This document shows, one piece after another, positions 8,101 to 20,500 of a DNA stretch of 30,058 nt. Both the position numbers and the translations under genes were made by a program. The notes beneath the pieces are model-generated. The model did not search any database and was not told the DNA's origin. It worked only from the letters and a program-made list of their open reading frames with translations. Numbering within the stretch: the stretch's first letter is position 1; the number at the start of each line of letters is the position of its first letter. The stretch is from Podochytrium sp. JEL0797 (taxonomy: Eukaryota; Chytridiomycota; Chytridiomycetes; Chytridiales; Chytriomycetaceae), in contig JADGJG010000222.1 in assembly GCA_027596195.1 (NCBI GenBank), positions 1-30,058 on the forward strand, given 5' to 3'.

Positions 8101-11100
8101 AACCCAACTCGACGACATACGCTGCGGGCTAAATTCATTTCCTTGATTTTTTCTTCTAAAGAAATGACGCGGCTTCGCAGGAGTTCGTGGGGAATTTCGT
8201 CCATCAACCACTATTTTCCGTTTAGGTAAATAAATGTAAATATTAGAACGTACTTGTTTGGAGGCTGGTGCAAGTTTGAGCTTCTCAATTTCCAAGTTCT
8301 GCTTCGCAAGTGTTTCGCGCATTTCTAGGATTTCCTTCTGGCTCAAATCCGCAGAGTTCAGCATTGCTTGTGCAGTATCAATTAAATGGGAAGCCACAAA
8401 TTTTTCCATTGTATGCTCGGCCGTCGAGTGCGAGATTGCGGCTTCCATCTCTTCAATCTTAAGCTTGAGTTGATCCACTTGCAACTGAGCCTCCTTCAAG
8501 GCAACCTCATCCTTGCGCAGTTTGGATGCTTCTTCTTTGGCAGCCTGCTTTTTCGATTCCAATGTTTTGCTTTGGTCTGTGATGCTTTGCTCCATGTGCA
8601 GCTCCTGATACGACTTTGGCTCCATCAATTGATCGGCCAGCTCTTGAATCTGATGTTGGAGGCATTCTTCGACCTCTGCATGTGACAGAGCCATTCCTTT
8701 CATAACTTCCTCATTTTCGCGAGCCAGTGATGCATTTTTCGCTTCTGAATAGTTGAGGTCCTGCTGGGCTTTGGAGAGCTGCGTCGTCAAGTCGGCGATT
8801 TCCTTTGCCCGCTCCGCAATTTCATTCGTCTTGGAGGATAATTCCGTTGCCAATTTGTCGCGCTCTTCAATCACTCTATGTTCTGTAGAGTTTACATCTG
8901 ATGGTGATGCAGCCCCGTCATCGGGTGAGGCGGCAGAGGAGGCTCGCTTTCGACCTCCAAACAATTTGACTCCCTTGCCGCTTGTACCAGATACTCTGAA
9001 AAGCCCTTTCTTTTCGGTTGCCGCTTTCAAGACGAGTAACTCGGCCTCCAGTGGACTTTTGGCAATAATGTGGTTTGAAATCTCTTGCTGGAGCTCGGCA
9101 GCTCTGTTTGAGAGGCTTACTCTTTCTTGGATTTGAGAAGCCAGTAGCGTGCTTGTCCGTTGCTCAGAGGCCCTCACGTCCCGAATCTCATCTTCCGTTA
9201 ATTGCAGTTTAATCTGAGCTTGCCGAACTTCATCCTTTAGAGTCTGATTTTCTCTCAAACTCGCTTCCAATTCAAGCTGGAGATTGTTGTTGCGACCAAG
9301 ATGGCTCGACAGAACCTCTGTCGAACTGAACGCGTCGGAATTCTTATTTATAGCTGTTGAAGTTTCGCCGAATGAGTTTAGAGTGTTCGTGGTTCCTAAA
9401 TTATTGGAAACATTTCCAGATCGGTACATTGACCCGCTGTCGCCAGTCTCTACAATAATTGGAATAGATCTGGCACCGTCGTCCAGCATTTGAGGGGATT
9501 TTTTGTTCACTTCTCGGTCGGCCTTAATGAGCTTTTTCATTTCATTGTAGCTTTTGAGCTTTTCGTCTGTCTGCGACTTTGTTACTTCGTTGTCTTCGAG
9601 GGCTGCATTGAGTTTCTTTTGAAATTCGATCACTTGGGCAGAGAGAGCCGATTTTTCCTTCTCGCTCGCGAATCGAGCTTGCAGGGCCGCTTTTGTTTTG
9701 CTGATCTCAATATTCAACTGCAAGATGTATTTGTTGAGCTTCTCATTGAGGACTGGGCAATTGTGGCACTCTTGATCTCCCGCGTCACTGGCTCCGTCCA
9801 ATCGAATGGTTGGTGTTGCATTATTCTGTGAAGGGGATTCCAATTGCTCATTCGGCGAACTCTGATAGGAAAGAAAAAAAGTATCAGAAATATTTGCATG
9901 AAAAAGAACCGGCCGACCTTTGAAATTATTTGCTTTAACCGCTTGATTTCTTCCGAGAGCAACTTGTTATCCGCCGCCAAGTCAGCGAGCACTTCTGCAT
10001 CCATTTCCATTTGCTTTGACCTCTCATCCAAGCTTTTAGCCGCGGCTGCGATTGTTTTCTCCGTTTTGTCCGACCTCCGGTTGAGGGAATGGATATCTTT
10101 GTCGATCGATTCGATTTTCTTCACGGCCTCGGCGATTTTGCTGGTAGCACGAAGCTTCTGTGCTTCCAAAATCTCCACAGTCGAGGATACAGTTTCGGCA
10201 TCATGCTGTACAGTACCGTCATAAGCGACTTTGCTCGCACTCATGCTGGTATCTTCAGCAACCGGAACGGGGATGCAGGAATCTTGCGAAGCCGCATTCA
10301 TCGCACCCATTTCGCGAGTCGCGTCTTCGAGCTTTTTGACGATTGAATCTTTTTCGGTTTCCAGCGCAGTGACTCGCTTACTTACAGCCTCTTTTTCTTG
10401 CTCCTTCTGCTTCAGCTTCCACTCGATATCTCCAAGTTTCATGGACTGCTGAGCTAGTTGCGACCCGATATCAAAGATGGTTTCCTTTTGCCCGGCGGCC
10501 CGTTTCTCGGAAGCTTTCAACTTCTCTGACAGCTCTGAATTCATCCGGCGAGCCTCAAACAACGCGACTTTAATGGCAGTAGTGCTTTCGTTTGCGACTT
10601 GGTCACTCGCCCCATTCAAGAACTCGTCCACACTTTGGTTGATCTCTTTGTTGCGCTTTTCGATACCATACAGCTTGGATCTCAGGTTTTGAGAATTAGC
10701 AGAGTTTTCAACACTGTCTTGTTTGGCCCCTTCCAAATCCACTTTGAGAATTTCAATCATTTTCTGGTGGGCAAGATTCTCGAGCCGCAAAGCTTGCAGC
10801 TGCTCTGAATCCGATGGGCCATTTTCGACAGAATCAGAGTGACCCTCTGAAGTTTGAGTTCCCCAATTTCTATGGTCGATTGCGTTGCTCTTGTCCACTT
10901 CCTTTTGCTTGAACTCCCGGTTCTGCATCTCCAGGTCGGCAACCTTCAGCTTCATGCGATCGCGATCCGAAGCAGCTTCACGCAAATCCCACAAATTCTG
11001 TGCGAAATCCTTGGTGAGTTTGGACAATTGCGCTCCCAGCTCAACGTTTCCGGTAATGAGTTTGGAATTTTCCCGGAGAGATTTGCTGAGCTCTTGAGAA

Positions 11101-13635
11101 GCACTGCCCATCCCCATGTTGGCAAGCTGAAGTTTGATTTGGACAATTTCCTCCGTGTTTTTAAGGAGGTCGATTTCCTTTTCAGCGAGTCTTGACATGG
11201 TTTTCATGAGCTCCTCTTTGGTTTCAACGAGATTCTTGCTCAATTCGCTCTGATATTGAAGCCCGTCCTTCACTTGCGATTCCAACCCCGAAATCACCAC
11301 ATCCATGGACGATGCTTTCATTTCCTCAATCCGCGTATTGGCTTGCTCCAACGAATCCTTCAAATTATCCACCTCCACCCTCATCTGCACAAGAGCCCCC
11401 TCTTTGGCCTCCACTTCAGCCTGCAATCTCGAGTTATCGTCCTTGAGTACCTGGTTGTAGACGACCGAGGACCGTTGCTTGTGGATGTCGGTGTCGGTGG
11501 AATTGGCGTTGCTGAGCCGTTGGAGTTTCTTTTTGGCTTCCTCTTCTGCGTGCAAGTAGGATGAGATGGGAACGGTTTCGATGGACACATAACGCGATTC
11601 GAGACCCTTACTCGAGTTGGAGCCGGCTCCTTGAGAGGCTGAGCGGATGATGTTGTATGACGAGTTGTTCAGAGATCCTGGGCGCGTACTAAAACAATTG
11701 GTTTTTTGTTTTGTTTAGGTATATATCCAACTCGAGTTCGAGACAAACATAAATCTTACTTTGATTCCGACGACCGATTCGACAATCCTGTCAATTTGCC
11801 AGTCAATTTCGTCAACAGATCATCGGCATTCAAAATCTCCTTTTCAATCATGGCATTATTGGACTTGCGCAACTCGAGGAACGAGAGCATGTTGTGACTC
11901 GCATCGTCAAACCCAGGTAGCGTTTTGCCAGGAGTCGGTTTTCCAGCCACAGCAACTGCTGAAGCCGTCGAGAAGGTTACATCAGCGTTGGACAAGCTCG
12001 ATCTCAACGATTTGAACGCGATCATGGACAAGTCCCTGGGTTCATCGGAACCCTTGTCGGTGGCGCGAATTTCGAGGGCAGAGACGTCTTCTTCCAGCGA
12101 TTTGATGGTATCTTGCTGGCGGGAGATGAGCTCGAGCAGCTCCCTTTTTTCGGACTCGACGCTGTCAAGGGTCGACTGGAGCGCGAGCATATCGGCCACG
12201 TTTTGTTGTTGGGTGTGGGCAAAGACGGCAGTTTGTTCCTGGCTCATGACGGCTTTGATGGTTTTGGTGAGCGCCTCGACTAATGTGTGTGTTAAGCAAC
12301 GGTACGGTTTGGTGCAAGAAAAAATGTATACTTGTCGCGGAATCCTTTGACGACAGATTCTGAATCTTTTCAATCTCGTCCGTCAGTTGCTCGGATAGAA
12401 TTTTCTTCTCTGCCTAGAAATCGGAAACCAAATAGACGGTCAACAATGGGAATATCTCACACGCACGTTAAAACAAAAAATAGCAAACCTGCATATCAGA
12501 CACCATATTCTTGTATTCTGCAATTTGAGTCTGGCAACTCTTTTTCAAGGACTTGTTGATTTCCATGAAATTCCCAAGCTGGTCGTACAATTCTTGGACC
12601 GTGAGTTGGAGGATGTGACGTTCCCCAACGACGGTTTTGAGCTCCTTGTTGGTCATTTGGAGAATTTTGTCGAGTTGGGTGTGCGTGGAATCCAAATGAT
12701 CGATCCGCGTTCTCAAGTTTTCTATCGTTTTGACTCTTTAGAAGAAAAAGGGCGAGAGGAGCATAAAAACATCAACCCACCAGCCTCACTCTTGATATCC
12801 CCATTTAAAACGTCCTTCCTGGTCAAGGACATGATTGTCTCGTCTTTTCTCAAGACCTCCAACCCAGCCTCGATGCGCAGCGTGTGCTCGGCTTTGACAA
12901 GTTTTTTCAAATCGTCGATTTGGGACTGGAGAAAGATTTTCGATTGCTGTTCTTCATGGAGCTGGGTGGTCAGATTGTGTGTTTTGGTGAGTAGTTGTTG
13001 TCCGATTTGCGCGGCGAGGGTGAGGGAGGACAGCATCGATTCCGGTGACGGATCTAACGGGATGTTGAAGGGATAGAAATAGAGTAAGAAACAGGCACAT
13101 AAACAGATATGAAAACAGTGATGGAAAGTTGTGTGTATTTCACGATCGCGTAATTGAGATATCCAGAAAATCACTATGCGATTTTTTGTCCACGCGATCC
13201 AGGGAGCGAGCGCGTAGTGACCAAGCGTGGGCACTCGCAGCATCGTTTGCATATGACCAAGCAATCAAACGGAAACTCACTCTCAGAATCATGGTTCAGA
13301 ATATTTTCGAGGATCGAGGCCATTGTGTCATCAGGGGCGGCGCTTGGAGTTGGATCGATGGATTTTGAATCACTCGCGGCGAGGACCATCGGGTCCGGGT
13401 CCGATGAAGCAGTTGACTTTTTGTCCGAAGAGGCGCGTTTCTTGAGCACAGAGCGGTAGGATGCTGGATCGAAGGCTTCGGCGCCCTGTTTCTTTGGAGA
13501 ATGGACCACGAAACTCTGGGCTGGAGCGTCTGAGGCAGTGGTGGCGTCGTTGCGCAGTTTCGACGACGCGGGTTGCTGGGTGGTGGGTGGTTTCGCCCGT
13601 TTCGATCCGTTCGGAGAACCGGGGGACTTCTTCAT
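5148..13635 (-). CDS. Giant coiled-coil protein with C-terminal membrane segment, golgin-like
   Basis: Twelve exons: 13635-13281, 13053-12790, 12733-12489, 12413-12332, 12279-11760, 11688-9918, 9861-8254, 8210-8121, 8059-7997, 7942-5451, 5371-5336, 5283-5148. All introns are GT-AG, 43 to 227 nt, and all phases join, giving 2,553 residues. Residues 1-110 are Ser/Pro/Lys-rich and disordered. Most of the rest is heptad-patterned coiled coil broken by short Ser/Gly-rich linkers. Exon 10 carries about six copies of a motif ending LKGKEExIxELE. Exons 11-12 encode [16 protein letters not shown], a membrane segment, then a second hydrophobic stretch ([15 protein letters not shown]) and a short tail. 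A long cytosolic rod with a C-terminal membrane anchor is the plan of giantin, golgin-84 and CASP/Coy1, so Golgi or ER vesicle tethering is inferred; no diagnostic golgin domain is seen. The stop in exon 10 read-through lies inside the donor GTGAGT. Confidence 0.8.
5998..6068 (-). repeat. Near-identical 71-bp internal repeat, copy 2 of the coiled-coil gene
   Basis: This stretch encodes [20 protein letters not shown] and flanking residues. It matches 6220-6290 at nearly every base, 222 bp (74 codons) away in the same frame. Near-identity at silent sites means a recent duplication or gene conversion, in contrast to the more diverged sister motifs elsewhere in the exon. Confidence 0.85.
6220..6290 (-). 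repeat. Near-identical 71-bp internal repeat, copy 1 of the coiled-coil gene
   Basis: Partner of 5998-6068. The flanks ([20 protein letters not shown] here, [19 protein letters not shown] at the other copy) are also related, so the duplicated unit is about 74 codons long, with its core better preserved than its edges. Confidence 0.85.
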
Positions 13636-13689
13636 GAAGGGATAGGGATTGTGACAAAGGAAAATTTGCAGACACCAACCCAACCAAAA
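13636..13689. promoter_or_regulatory. 54-bp shared divergent promoter of the coiled-coil gene and ATG1
   Basis: Only 54 bp separate the start codon of the coiled-coil gene (-, 13635) from that of ATG1 (+, 13690). Both 5' leaders and any core promoter must lie in this gap or overlap the opposite gene's first exon. No TATA box is visible. The sequence next to ATG1 is CCAACCCAACCAAAA, an A/C-rich leader common in fungi. Confidence 0.6.
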
Positions 13690-16600
13690 ATGGCCGCCAC
13701 GCCAGCAAACACGAATGCCACCACCGCCCTCGCGAATGGTGCATCATCCACCGCAGTGGTGGGCGGATACTCGGTGCGCGAGGAGATTGGACGGGGCTCG
13801 TTTGCCACAGTGTATCTGGGCGTGCGGGGCAGCGAGCGAGTGGCCATCAAGTCCGTGAACAGGGACAAGCTGAACCGCAAGCTGGCCGAGAACCTCGAGA
13901 GCGAGATCAAGATCCTCAGAGACATGCACCATCGCAACATAGTGGCCCTGCTGGACATAGTGGTATATACTTTTTTGGTGTGATGTGTGGGGGAGCAGGG
14001 GATCGCCTGGTGGCGAATCTTAGTCGCCTGGTGTCGAATCAGAGACCTCTAGCAAATACTGATACTTTCGAATAGAAAACCGACCGCCACATCCACCTCG
14101 TTATGGAGTTCTGCTCCCTGGGCGACCTGTCTCAGTTCATCAAAAAGAAGGGCGCCGTGGGATCCTCGCCGATGCCGCAACAGCTGCCCCTGGCATCGCC
14201 CTGGGGAGGTATCCATGAAGCTGTCATCAGACACTTCCTGGCCCAGCTAGGTGCGTGTTTGTTTCGCACTGTGTTGCGTGTTTGGTACAAACAGTGCGCA
14301 TTCCACAGCTGCCGCCCTCGAAACCCTGCGTTCGCTCTCGCTGATCCACAGGGACCTGAAGCCACAGGTAATCCTTGGTGCTGGTTCCGGAAATCTCACG
14401 CTTTTCTAGAACCTCCTCCTGTGCCCCCCTGATCTGCCCTCACATTCGATCACAGTCTTGAGCCCATACCTGAATGCCCCGCCATTCACGATACCCGCTC
14501 TACCCATCCTCAAACTGGCTGGTGAGCGACACATCTGTTTCTGAACCCCTATACACGTTCTGACGAAATCAAAACAAATCGCAGATTTCGGCTTTGCTCG
14601 CGCCCTGCCCCAACAGTCCCTCGCATCCACTCTTTGCGGATCCCCACTCTATATGGCACCCGAAATCCTGCGCGGCGATCGGTATGACGCCAAAGTCGAT
14701 TTGTGGTCGCTCGGCACAATTCTCTACGAAATGCTTACGGGCCGACCTCCCTACAAGGCTCAAAATCATATCGATTTGCTTCGGAAAATCGACAAGGGAG
14801 AGGGGTGGATCAAATTTCCCGGAGACGATGAGTCAGAGGGGGGCCACCGCAGCAGCAGGGGTGGCGCATTAGTACCACAATCGGTTCCCGGCGGTATTGG
14901 GATCGGTGGGCCCGAACGCGGGATGGGAATTGTCAGCAGCAGCGTGGGAAATCGGAGGCTGAATGTGAACCAGTTTCCGGCGGCGTCTCTCGGCGCGAGT
15001 CCAAAATTTCCCGTTTCCGGCCAGCCAGGTCAATATCGAATCTTTCTTACCGTATAATTATTTGCGATATTTACCCGCCGCAATTGATAGGCATGATTGG
15101 CGTGAGACCCATCAGCGATGACCTCAAAGACCTCACTCGCCGCCTTCTGAAGCGGAATCCCATCGAACGCATGAGCTTCGAAGAGTTTTTCATGCACACG
15201 GCCGTTGTGTTGGGCGCATCGAATGTCGATATCGGCCCCCCTCGTCCCACTTCCTCGACCCCAACGCCTCCCACTCTGACGGAGCGTCGCGACGAGGATC
15301 TAGTTTTGAAACCTCCCGCGACTCCCATACTCAAGCCATTTGCGATTCAAACGAACCCGACCCCGAATCCAACACCTTTAGTCAAACAATCGAAATCTTC
15401 CCCACGGGATCAGCAACCATCTCCCGTCAACCCGCATCTTCCTGATCCAAGCTCCATCCCACTCCCTTCGGCCGCTTCGAAACTCGTGACTCCATCGTCC
15501 AAGTCCTCGAACGCATCCATTCCCCCTTCAGCCATCTTTCCAACTCCTGCGATTTCCAGCATTCCTCAGCCAGTCCCATTTTCGCATCCACCACAGCAAC
15601 AACCCCCACAGCAAAGTGACGATATTTTTGGCGATTTGGAGCCCCCGTTCGATGGATACGACTTGGATCCACGCAAGCTGTTTGGCGATTTGCTGATGCC
15701 GTCCCCGAAGACGACTCCACAACAGCCCCTCCTCCAAAAGCCCTCGTCCTCGTCCGCTCCTCAACACCGCTTCACTTCCAAAAAACTACCCCAATCGACC
15801 GAAGAAGACGGCAGCAGCTCCATCTCGTCGCTGGGATCGCTCGAACTCAGCGAAGAAATGGACGAAGACGATCCAAAACACACAACCACGAAACCAATCC
15901 CGTCTCTCCCGGCCGCCCCTTCCGGCTCCAAACTCCCTTTGCCACCCACAACCTCCTCTACGTCTGCCCCGCAACAGTCCTCCCGAGCCCTCAAAAGCAG
16001 CTTCGACGATTTCGAACTCATTGACACAGATACGTCCAAACCGACGGAAGTAAACTGGCTCGAACCGCAAGGCATCTCCGAAGCCATGCAAAGCCACAAC
16101 CAACACCCGCTTCTCCCGAGTGGAGGCGGCCCGTTCACCAAACACCCGTCGAGCGGGTTCGCCTTGCCAGCGGCAAGCCCACCTGCGAGTCCATTTTCGA
16201 AACGCATGAGTGGAGACAGCCTCAAGAGCTCGCGCAGCGGAGCGGGTGTAGGAAGCGCGGGGAGCAGTGGGGGTGGTGGAGGATATTTACACGAGTATGG
16301 AACGCGTGTTTTTGGATCCTTGCGGGACAGTGCGCACAATTTCCTCGATACCATGATCTCGAACTCGAATCAACACGGAGGTGGGGGAGGCGGTGGTGGT
16401 GGTGGTCACAACGCTTCGCAGTCCTCCAACACTCATACGGGCGGCAGTGGTGGGGGTCTTCCAGGAACAAGCCCCTCGGGAGCCCAATGGGCTCAACAAC
16501 AGCAGCAGCGCTCCCCGCAAGACGAAACGTCGAACCTTCTCACGATTCTGAACCTCAGCACACTCCGCGGCCATGCTCTCCACACTTTTGCAGACGAATG

Positions 16601-17415
16601 TCACCGCGACCTCGTCATGAACGCGCAGAACCGCATGATTGGGAGCCAAACGGGTGCCACCGTATCCCCTCCCGACAACCTCCCCCCCTCGACCACTACA
16701 TCGACTTCCAAAGACACAACGCTCGCAGAAGAAACTCTCTCGCTGTATCTCGCGACTCTCCGCATGTACCAATTCGGCCTCGAAAGCGCGCGCTCCATTT
16801 GGTCACTCCAACAAACGCGCCTCGCACTCGTCACGAGCCCCACAAGCAGCAACTTTAGTGGAACCGAACCACCACATCCCCACGCGAGTGAGCCGCTCGG
16901 ATCCACGACTTCTACGGCAGCAACAGCAGTGGTAGTGGATTTGAAAAGCTTGGACGCGTCTGTGGTTTGGATGAAGGAGAAGTTTGACGACTGTTTGGAA
17001 CGGGCGCAGGAGGTCAAGGGGGTGATTGGGGAGACTGTGGAGGAGGAGGGTGTAAGCCATGCGAGGGCTGTGGATCGGATGGTGTATGAACGGTCGTTGG
17101 AAGTGGTGGGTGATTTTTTTTTTGTTTGTCAATCCGATTTTTTTCTAATGCAACAAACAGTGTCGCGCTGCGGCCCAAGCTGAATCTTCGGGACTCTACC
17201 AAAGTGCCGAAATTGGATACACCCACGCTGTGCATCTGTTGGAAGCTGTGTTGTATGCCCCGCCGCCTTCGACTGTGTTTGGGGGTTCTGGGTTGATGGA
17301 TTCGTCGACCGAGATGGGCATTGACATGACCATGTCGGATAACGATCGCGTAGTGGTGGAGAGGTTTTTGATGTCTATTGGGAAGCGCATGGCGGAGTTG
17401 AAGGAATTCGTATAA
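13690..17415 (+). CDS. ATG1: Serine/threonine kinase Atg1/ULK, autophagy initiation
   Basis: Seven exons: 13690-13962, 14076-14250, 14309-14367, 14410-14521, 14585-15028, 15091-17105, 17161-17415; all GT-AG and in phase, 1,110 residues. The kinase domain spans about 26-390: glycine loop [11 protein letters not shown], Lys54 in VAIKSV, Glu72, HRDLKPQN with Asp165, DFGFAR with Asp207, GSPLYMAPE, and the fungal Atg1 signature [13 protein letters not shown]. The 37-residue HRD-to-DFG spacing with PILKLADFG is also Atg1-like. A Ser/Pro-rich, disordered middle follows, holding DDFELID (residues 660-666), a good Atg8-interacting motif. The C-terminus from about 830 ([17 protein letters not shown] onward) fits the helical tandem MIT region that binds Atg13. 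The kinase starts autophagosome formation at the phagophore assembly site. Odd: a ~65-residue Ser/Gly-rich insertion in the C-lobe (about 290-354). Confidence 0.95.
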
Positions 17416-17505
17416 TGTATGTTTAAGAATAAATAATTGAAATTAAAAGGTTGTATTTTGAAAAATAATCTACGAATAATGGAAAAACAAAAACTTGGGT
17501 TTTCT
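17416..17505. terminator. Convergent 3' ends of ATG1 and the lipid-anchored repeat gene
   Basis: The two stop codons face each other across 90 bp. AATAAA at 17428-17433 serves ATG1 on the + strand. The stretch is strongly A/T-rich, as for fungal polyadenylation regions. The 3' UTRs must be very short or overlap. Confidence 0.6.
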
Positions 17506-20500
17506 TTAATGGGAGTGTTCGTCAGTCGGCGCAGCGTGCTCGGCCTCCGCGTGAACCTCTGAAGCGTGTTCATGTTCTTTGTGGTGTTCGTGCTCGTTGT
17601 GGTGCTCGTTGTGGTGCTCGTGGTGCTCGTGGTGGTGCTCCGCGTGGTGGTGCTCCGCCCCATGGTGTTCGTGGTGGTGCTCTGCGTGCGCCTCCGCCGC
17701 CGCGACATTGGATTTCGAAGCATTCACACTTTTCAGATTACTCGTCGACTTCAAATTGTCTTTGGACTTTTTCAAGTTGGCGTTGGACGCCTTGATACTC
17801 TTTGGCTGCTCTTCGTGCTTGCTGACATTTGCTTTGGATCCTTTCACACTGGCCGCAGCAACGTTCTGCGTCGAAGCCTTGACGCTCGCAGCAGCCGGTT
17901 CAGCATGCGCCACATTGTGTGTGGATGCTTTGTGACTAGCTGCGACTTTCTCGTGAGCAACCTCGGGCTCTGGGTGGTGCTGCGCAACGTTTGACGAAGA
18001 ACCTTTCACGCTAGCGGCAGCAACATTGTGAGTAGACGCCTTGACACTCGACGCGGCGGCAACGTTTTGCACCGAGGATTTGCTCGCCACGTTCGCGTGG
18101 GACGCCTTGAGACTAGTTGGAACGGCGGCCGCCACGTTTGCATTCGACGCCTTCACGCTGGCAGCGGCAATATCACGCGTAGAAGCTTTGAGACTGGCCG
18201 GCGCGATTTCTTTGGCATGGTCTTCGTGATGAGGGACAGCAGCAACGTTTGCGTTGGAGGCTTTGATGCTCGATGGTGCAGCTTGCGACTCAGCCGCAAG
18301 AATATTTCCCGCGGATCCCTTTTTGCTCGCGAGAAGGTTGGCGGAAGATCCTTTGGCGACAGGGTGGTTCTCTGAGGCGTCCATGTTCGAGTTGGACGCT
18401 TTGACACTGGCTGGAGCAGGCGCGTGCGAGCCGGCGAGAAGGTTGGCAGTGGATCCCTTCTTGCTAGCAACCACTTCATGGTGCTCCTCTGCGGCAGCAA
18501 CGTTCGCGTTGGAAGCTTTGACACTAGCTGAAGCTGCAGCGGGAGCAGATTCGGCAAGGAGGTTGGCTGTGGAAACCTTCTTGCTTGCAGCCACTTCATG
18601 GTGTTCCCCTGCGGTGACAACGTTAGCGTTGGACGCTTTGAGGCTCGCAGGAGCTGCAGCGGGAGCAGATTCGGCCAGGAGATTGCTGGCGGAGCCCTTT
18701 TTGCTCGCAGCGATTTCATGGTGAGAAGCGGCCGCGACGTTTGCATTCGATGCCTTGATGCTAGTAGGTGCAGCAGCGGGGGCAGATTCGGCAAGCAAGT
18801 TGCTGGCGGAGCCCTTTTTGCTCGCAGCGATTTCATGGCGAGAAGCAGCCGCGACGTTTGCATTCGATGCCTTGATGCTAGCAGGCGCAGCAGTTTCCTC
18901 TGAGTGAGATTCGGCAGCGAGAATATTACTAGCCGACCCTTTTTTGCTCGCGAGAAGATTCGCAGTTGATCCTTTCGTGCTGAGAGCTGCAGCGTGCTCC
19001 CCTGAAGCCGCAACGTTGTTGTTGGAAGCTTTGAGACTTGATGCAGCAGGCGCGTGCAAGTCGGCGAGAATGTTTGCAGCGGATCCCTTCTTGCTTCCGG
19101 CCAATTCATATTGTTGCACTGCGGCTGCAACGTTCGTGCTAGAAGATTTGACACTTGCTAAAGCCTCAGCGGGAGTGGATCCAGCAAGGAGGTTGGCCGC
19201 GGAACTCTTTTTGCTCGCAACGATTTCATTGTGAGAAGCAGCCGCGACGTTTGCATTCGATGCCTTGATGCTAGCAGGTGCGCCAGACGTCTCTGCATGG
19301 GATTCGGCAGCAAGAATATTAGCAGCAGACCCTTTCTTGCTCGCGAGAAGGTTGGTTGTCGACCCCTTTGTATCCGTGGTCGCTTCAGCGTGGTCACCAT
19401 GAGTTTCCGACGTAGCAACATTCGCGTTTGAGGCTTTAACACTGGCCGCCTTGTCCTGGGACTCTGAGGCAAGGATGTTACCAGCAGATTCTTTCTTACT
19501 TGCCAGAAGATTGATTGCAGATCCCTTCACCGTCTCGGAACCCGCAATATTTGCGTTGGAAGCTTTGAGACTTGATGCACCAGCAGCGGTTTCAGAAGCA
19601 GCGACATTGGCGTTGGAAGCCTTGATGCTTGATGGAGCAGCAGCCGCAGCAGCGTCATGCGATTCAGCCGCGAGCACGTTACTGGATCCTTTTTTGCTCG
19701 CCAGCAGATTGGTTGCGGATCCTTTCACACTGCCAATGAGATGAGACTCCGCATGGTGCTCTTCAGATGCTAGCAGGTTCGCATTTGAGGCGGCTTTCAC
19801 ACTTCCCGGAACATCTGAAGAATCAGCAAGAACGTTTGCCGTCGAGCCCTTAACACTGGCTTGGACAGCGGCCTGGGATCCTGCGAGCAAGTTTCCAGCA
19901 GACCCTTTCTTGCTAGCCAACATGTCGACTGTAGATCCTTTGACGCTTGCAGTGGATGCCGCGGCAAGCTCGGTCGCGTCTTCAGGCATGGATCCATCGA
20001 CAGGAGACGGCAAAACTTCATTTCCAAGTGGCGAGTGACCATGAGCGAGCAAGTTCGCGCTGGATCCTTTCACGGAACCGGCAACGTGAGAGTTTGATGC
20101 TTGCACACTGGCCGGGGCTGGGACGGCGGCGGCAGCGTCCAACTCGGTGGCAACGTTCTGTTGAGATCCTTGAGCGCTCTTGGAGATGGTTTCTGTTTAA
20201 GTGGTTGCGAGTTGTTAAACAGTTTCTTCCAATCCAATCATTGTCCAAAACATACGTTTGGAAGCCTGTGCCGATTCAGCCAATTCTGAGACAGATGCCT
20301 TCTTGCTTGCCACCAACAAATCTGCCTCATGGACGGCCGAGTGGTTGACAGTCTTGTGATCCGGGTTTTCGGAAGAGTCGGTCAAGTTTGATTTTGATCC
20401 TCCTGAGACCAGATTCGCTTGCGATCCCTTGAGTGACTTTGTCAAATCAGCATGAGACGAAGCATTGGCTGCGTCGGCCGCTTGAACAGGCGCCGCGTCT

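Noticed and set aside
9714..9900. Open frame of exon 6 of the coiled-coil gene reading on past the donor at 9917
   Set aside because: The continuation ends in unrelated sequence, while splicing 9918 to 9861 restores a coiled-coil frame in phase.
14003..14040. Two 17-bp near-copies of TCGCCTGGTGGCGAATC in ATG1 intron 1
   Set aside because: A small tandem repeat in an intron with no sign of function; too short to interpret.
17566..19744. Several long + strand frames opposite the repeat gene
   Set aside because: They are antisense shadows of the decapeptide array; periodic codon composition keeps several frames open.
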